A stretch of DNA of 64,000 nucleotides from Paramacrobiotus metropolitanus (Eukaryota > Tardigrada > Eutardigrada > Parachela > Macrobiotidae). Below the pieces are notes generated by a model. The model was given only the letters and a program-made list of their open reading frames with translations, ran no database searches and had not been told where the DNA came from. Both the position numbers and the translations under genes were made by a program. This document shows, in pieces, positions 61,961 through 64,000 of this stretch. The first letter of the stretch is position 1; each line of letters starts with the position of its first letter. Location: NCBI RefSeq assembly GCF_019649055.1, contig NW_026570296.1:62001-126000 (forward strand), in the 5' to 3' direction.

Positions 61961-64000
61961 ATTTCTCTGGATCGTAGTGGAACAAAAGTGAAGCTCTGCG
62001 GAACGACGTGGAACGAAGAGGAAGGAACATAGGGACATAGGAAAAAGTAACATCTGCTCCATCCGCATAGTGCGTGCAACATCTAGCACTATCGCCAAAT
62101 TCCATCCCGACTATCCGGTGCCATCAAAAGTAAGTAACATCGCTCGGTCCGGTAAGTTGTTAGTGAGTTTGAGTGTTATAAGACATCGGATCCTGGAGCG
62201 TAACTGGCAATCCGGAAGTCCAAGGAAGTGGAAAGGCGGAGAGCATGAACGTCCATGAGATCCAGGGTGTTATCGTATTTAGAAAGATGTTGAAAAAGAT
62301 GTTGTTTATAGCATTAAGTGCTTTAAGACTGAACATTTAGATGTTATTCCGTATTATCCGACTGGCAACAGCACGAAAGTATTCGTCTACTAAAACCACT
62401 GCACTACGAACAACTAATAAAAATTAAAGGATTAAAAGACTGGCTGCAACAAGGAAAGTTATATCTGTACTAAGTCATGAAACGTGGTAGGAAGCGAACC
62501 ATCAGACATTATACTACGAAAGCTAGTTAAAAAGGAAAAAGCTAGAAATCCTACTGCACTGATAAGAAAGACTAAGTTCAGACGATACGCAATGCAAAAC
62601 GCTTAGACTGACAACACACTACAGGAATTAACAAAAACTGAAAACTCTAAAGTTGCTGACTCTGATAAAATGTAAGATCTGTGCATCATTCTATTCTACA
62701 AAGCACTCAACTGCAGTACTGCGTAAATGGACTACGAGACACTACACTACGAGTGTTGACAAAAATACAAATTCTACTGTACATACTGCAAAAGCTTATC
62801 TGCAAATTCAATGCTGTCTGTACGTGAAAGCAGAGCTGATTGATGGACTGAAAGTCATAACACTACGGAAATTAACAAAAACTGAAACCGACTGCTATAC
62901 TGCCACTGAAAATGAAGAGTAAATCTGCACTTAAGATGCAATGATAAAAGATCTACAAGCGATTAAAGCCGAAACACTACGATAAGCCACAAAGTTAGAA
63001 CTATTTAAAATCATACTGCAAAGGCAATATCAACTAACAAGGCAAAAAGTTCAAAATTTAAACACAACAAGGTTATTACTGAGATATAGACGATATAGAC
63101 GCTGCCTGGACTTGCTGGATCTTAAGCCGTCTAACTACGAGTATTCAACGAAAAAGAAGTTCTAGTGCTACATGCACCAATAATCGAAATCCTGTAAGCT
63201 TATAACTGGATGATGAGAAACACACACTAAAGCCGAAATCCTACGCTGATTCACAAAAATAAAGTACTACCGCAACATACTGCAAATGCACTGATTTTGA
63301 ACAACTAGAGAAGATTAAGAAGACATCGATATGGATATAAAGACCGCTAGCCTACGACATTCGACAAAAAGACAGAAATTTGACTACATACCGCACCGAC
63401 TGAATTTGAGAGAATCATTAATTAATCCTGCAACATTGCCGTCATAAAGCTCTACACTACGAATTCTCGACAAAAAGATAATTTCTATGAAACTGAACAT
63501 CTGCATTAGTTCTAACATACTGTTGATTAAAGAAAACCGTAAACCGTCGCGCTGACTCAACATGCCGATAAACTACGAGAATTACTAAAAATACTACCGA
63601 GACTCTAAATACCGCAAGGAAGGATTTATATAAGACTTTACACACATCCATCTGTATAGACAACACAAAGCCGACCAACTACAAACTACCGATTCCGAAA
63701 ATATTAACCATACACATACCGCATAAATAATTATCTGAAGGTGTTAAAAGTTTTAAGGGCCACGGGGGGCGCCAAGACTTATTGTGGTTTTAAGATGTTG
63801 TTAAGATATATAAGATGTTATTATGATGTTACAAAAAGGAAATTTCAACTACTGCATATTGACTTTTAAGGAATCTTGCTCAATGCTCAATTTTATCTAC
63901 ACCAACAAGCCGAACTACTACGAACTGCTGCAAAAAGTAAAACCGAAATTCTCATACCGCATAAAGTTATTAGGAAAGGTTCTGGTACGATTTCCTTGCA
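61947..64000 (-). mobile_element. Element C, 3' internal region (continues past the right edge)
   Basis: About 2 kb without any supportable ORF. It shows a loose repeat: ctacga (once ctacgg) occurs at 62404, 62514, 62732, 62747, 62863, 62977, 63135, 63352, 63457, 63573 and 63917, with many intervals near 105-116 bp or two to three times that. An acaaaaa phrase often follows within 15 bp. It may be a diverged tandem array in the 3' untranslated region of this element family. Confidence 0.6.

Noticed and set aside
63758-63775. Possible primer-binding site (minus strand TGGCGCCCCCCG) of another LTR element
   Set aside because: The sequence to its right does not resemble LTR A or C and does not begin with TG..CA ends. 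The same sequence style continues on both sides.
1-64000. Alternative genetic code, because TAA, TAG and TGA all occur inside coding-like frames
   Set aside because: All three stops also end ORFs at sensible places, and the three-exon and secreted-protein genes use standard stops. Nonsense mutation or sequence error is simpler.

Overview
The window looks like nuclear DNA from an invertebrate animal. Protein-coding genes have GT..AG introns of about 100-800 bp, TATA boxes and AATAAA signals. There is a seven-transmembrane chemoreceptor-like gene with phase-0 C-terminal introns, and most of the sequence is retrotransposon. I cannot name the species; an arthropod, tardigrade or similar ecdysozoan is a guess from the chemoreceptor-like gene.

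Three LTR retrotransposons, all on the minus strand, organise the window. Element A (1..10636, continuing past the left edge) has a 981-bp 5' LTR, a tRNA-Lys-type primer site and about 8.6 kb of one continuous reading frame. That frame is cut only by two in-frame TAA codons and encodes Gag, a zinc knuckle, an aspartic protease, and then an unusual paired set of integrase-type HHCC and pre-RT-like beta modules. Element B (26958..50840) is a complete element of about 23.9 kb. It has 368/369-bp LTRs, a 4-bp target duplication and an initiator-Met tRNA primer site. Its order is Gag, protease, RT, RNase H and integrase, followed by about 9 kb of extra ORFs that do not look like env. Element C (60962..64000, continuing past the right edge) is the 3' LTR of a relative of A plus a non-coding internal stretch.

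Between them lie single genes and decayed elements. Around 13.4-15 kb there is an F-box-like gene, probably broken, with a 5'-truncated LINE just after it. At 16.7-19.6 kb a small secreted-protein gene (+) converges with a chemoreceptor-like gene or pseudogene (-). LINE remnants lie at 21-23.8 kb and a foldback structure at 25.3-26.2 kb. At 51.9-57.1 kb there is a three-exon gene of unknown function (-), an RNase H fragment of a Ty3-type element (-), and a TATA/poly(A)-bounded RG-rich ORF (+). The region 57.1-60.9 kb is mostly empty.

Element B is the most interesting system. Its gag ends on a GGGAAAC slippery heptamer, followed by a 6-nt spacer and an 11-bp hairpin whose loop could form a pseudoknot. 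Most of the other frame breaks in this element are also of the -1 type and sit at short A-runs. That could be biology, but it could equally be homopolymer loss in the assembly, because -1 breaks also occur in unrelated genes here. Element A and C LTR biology suggests a second story: the purine tract beside LTR C is repeated, to 12 nt, five times inside the gag-pro frame of element A.
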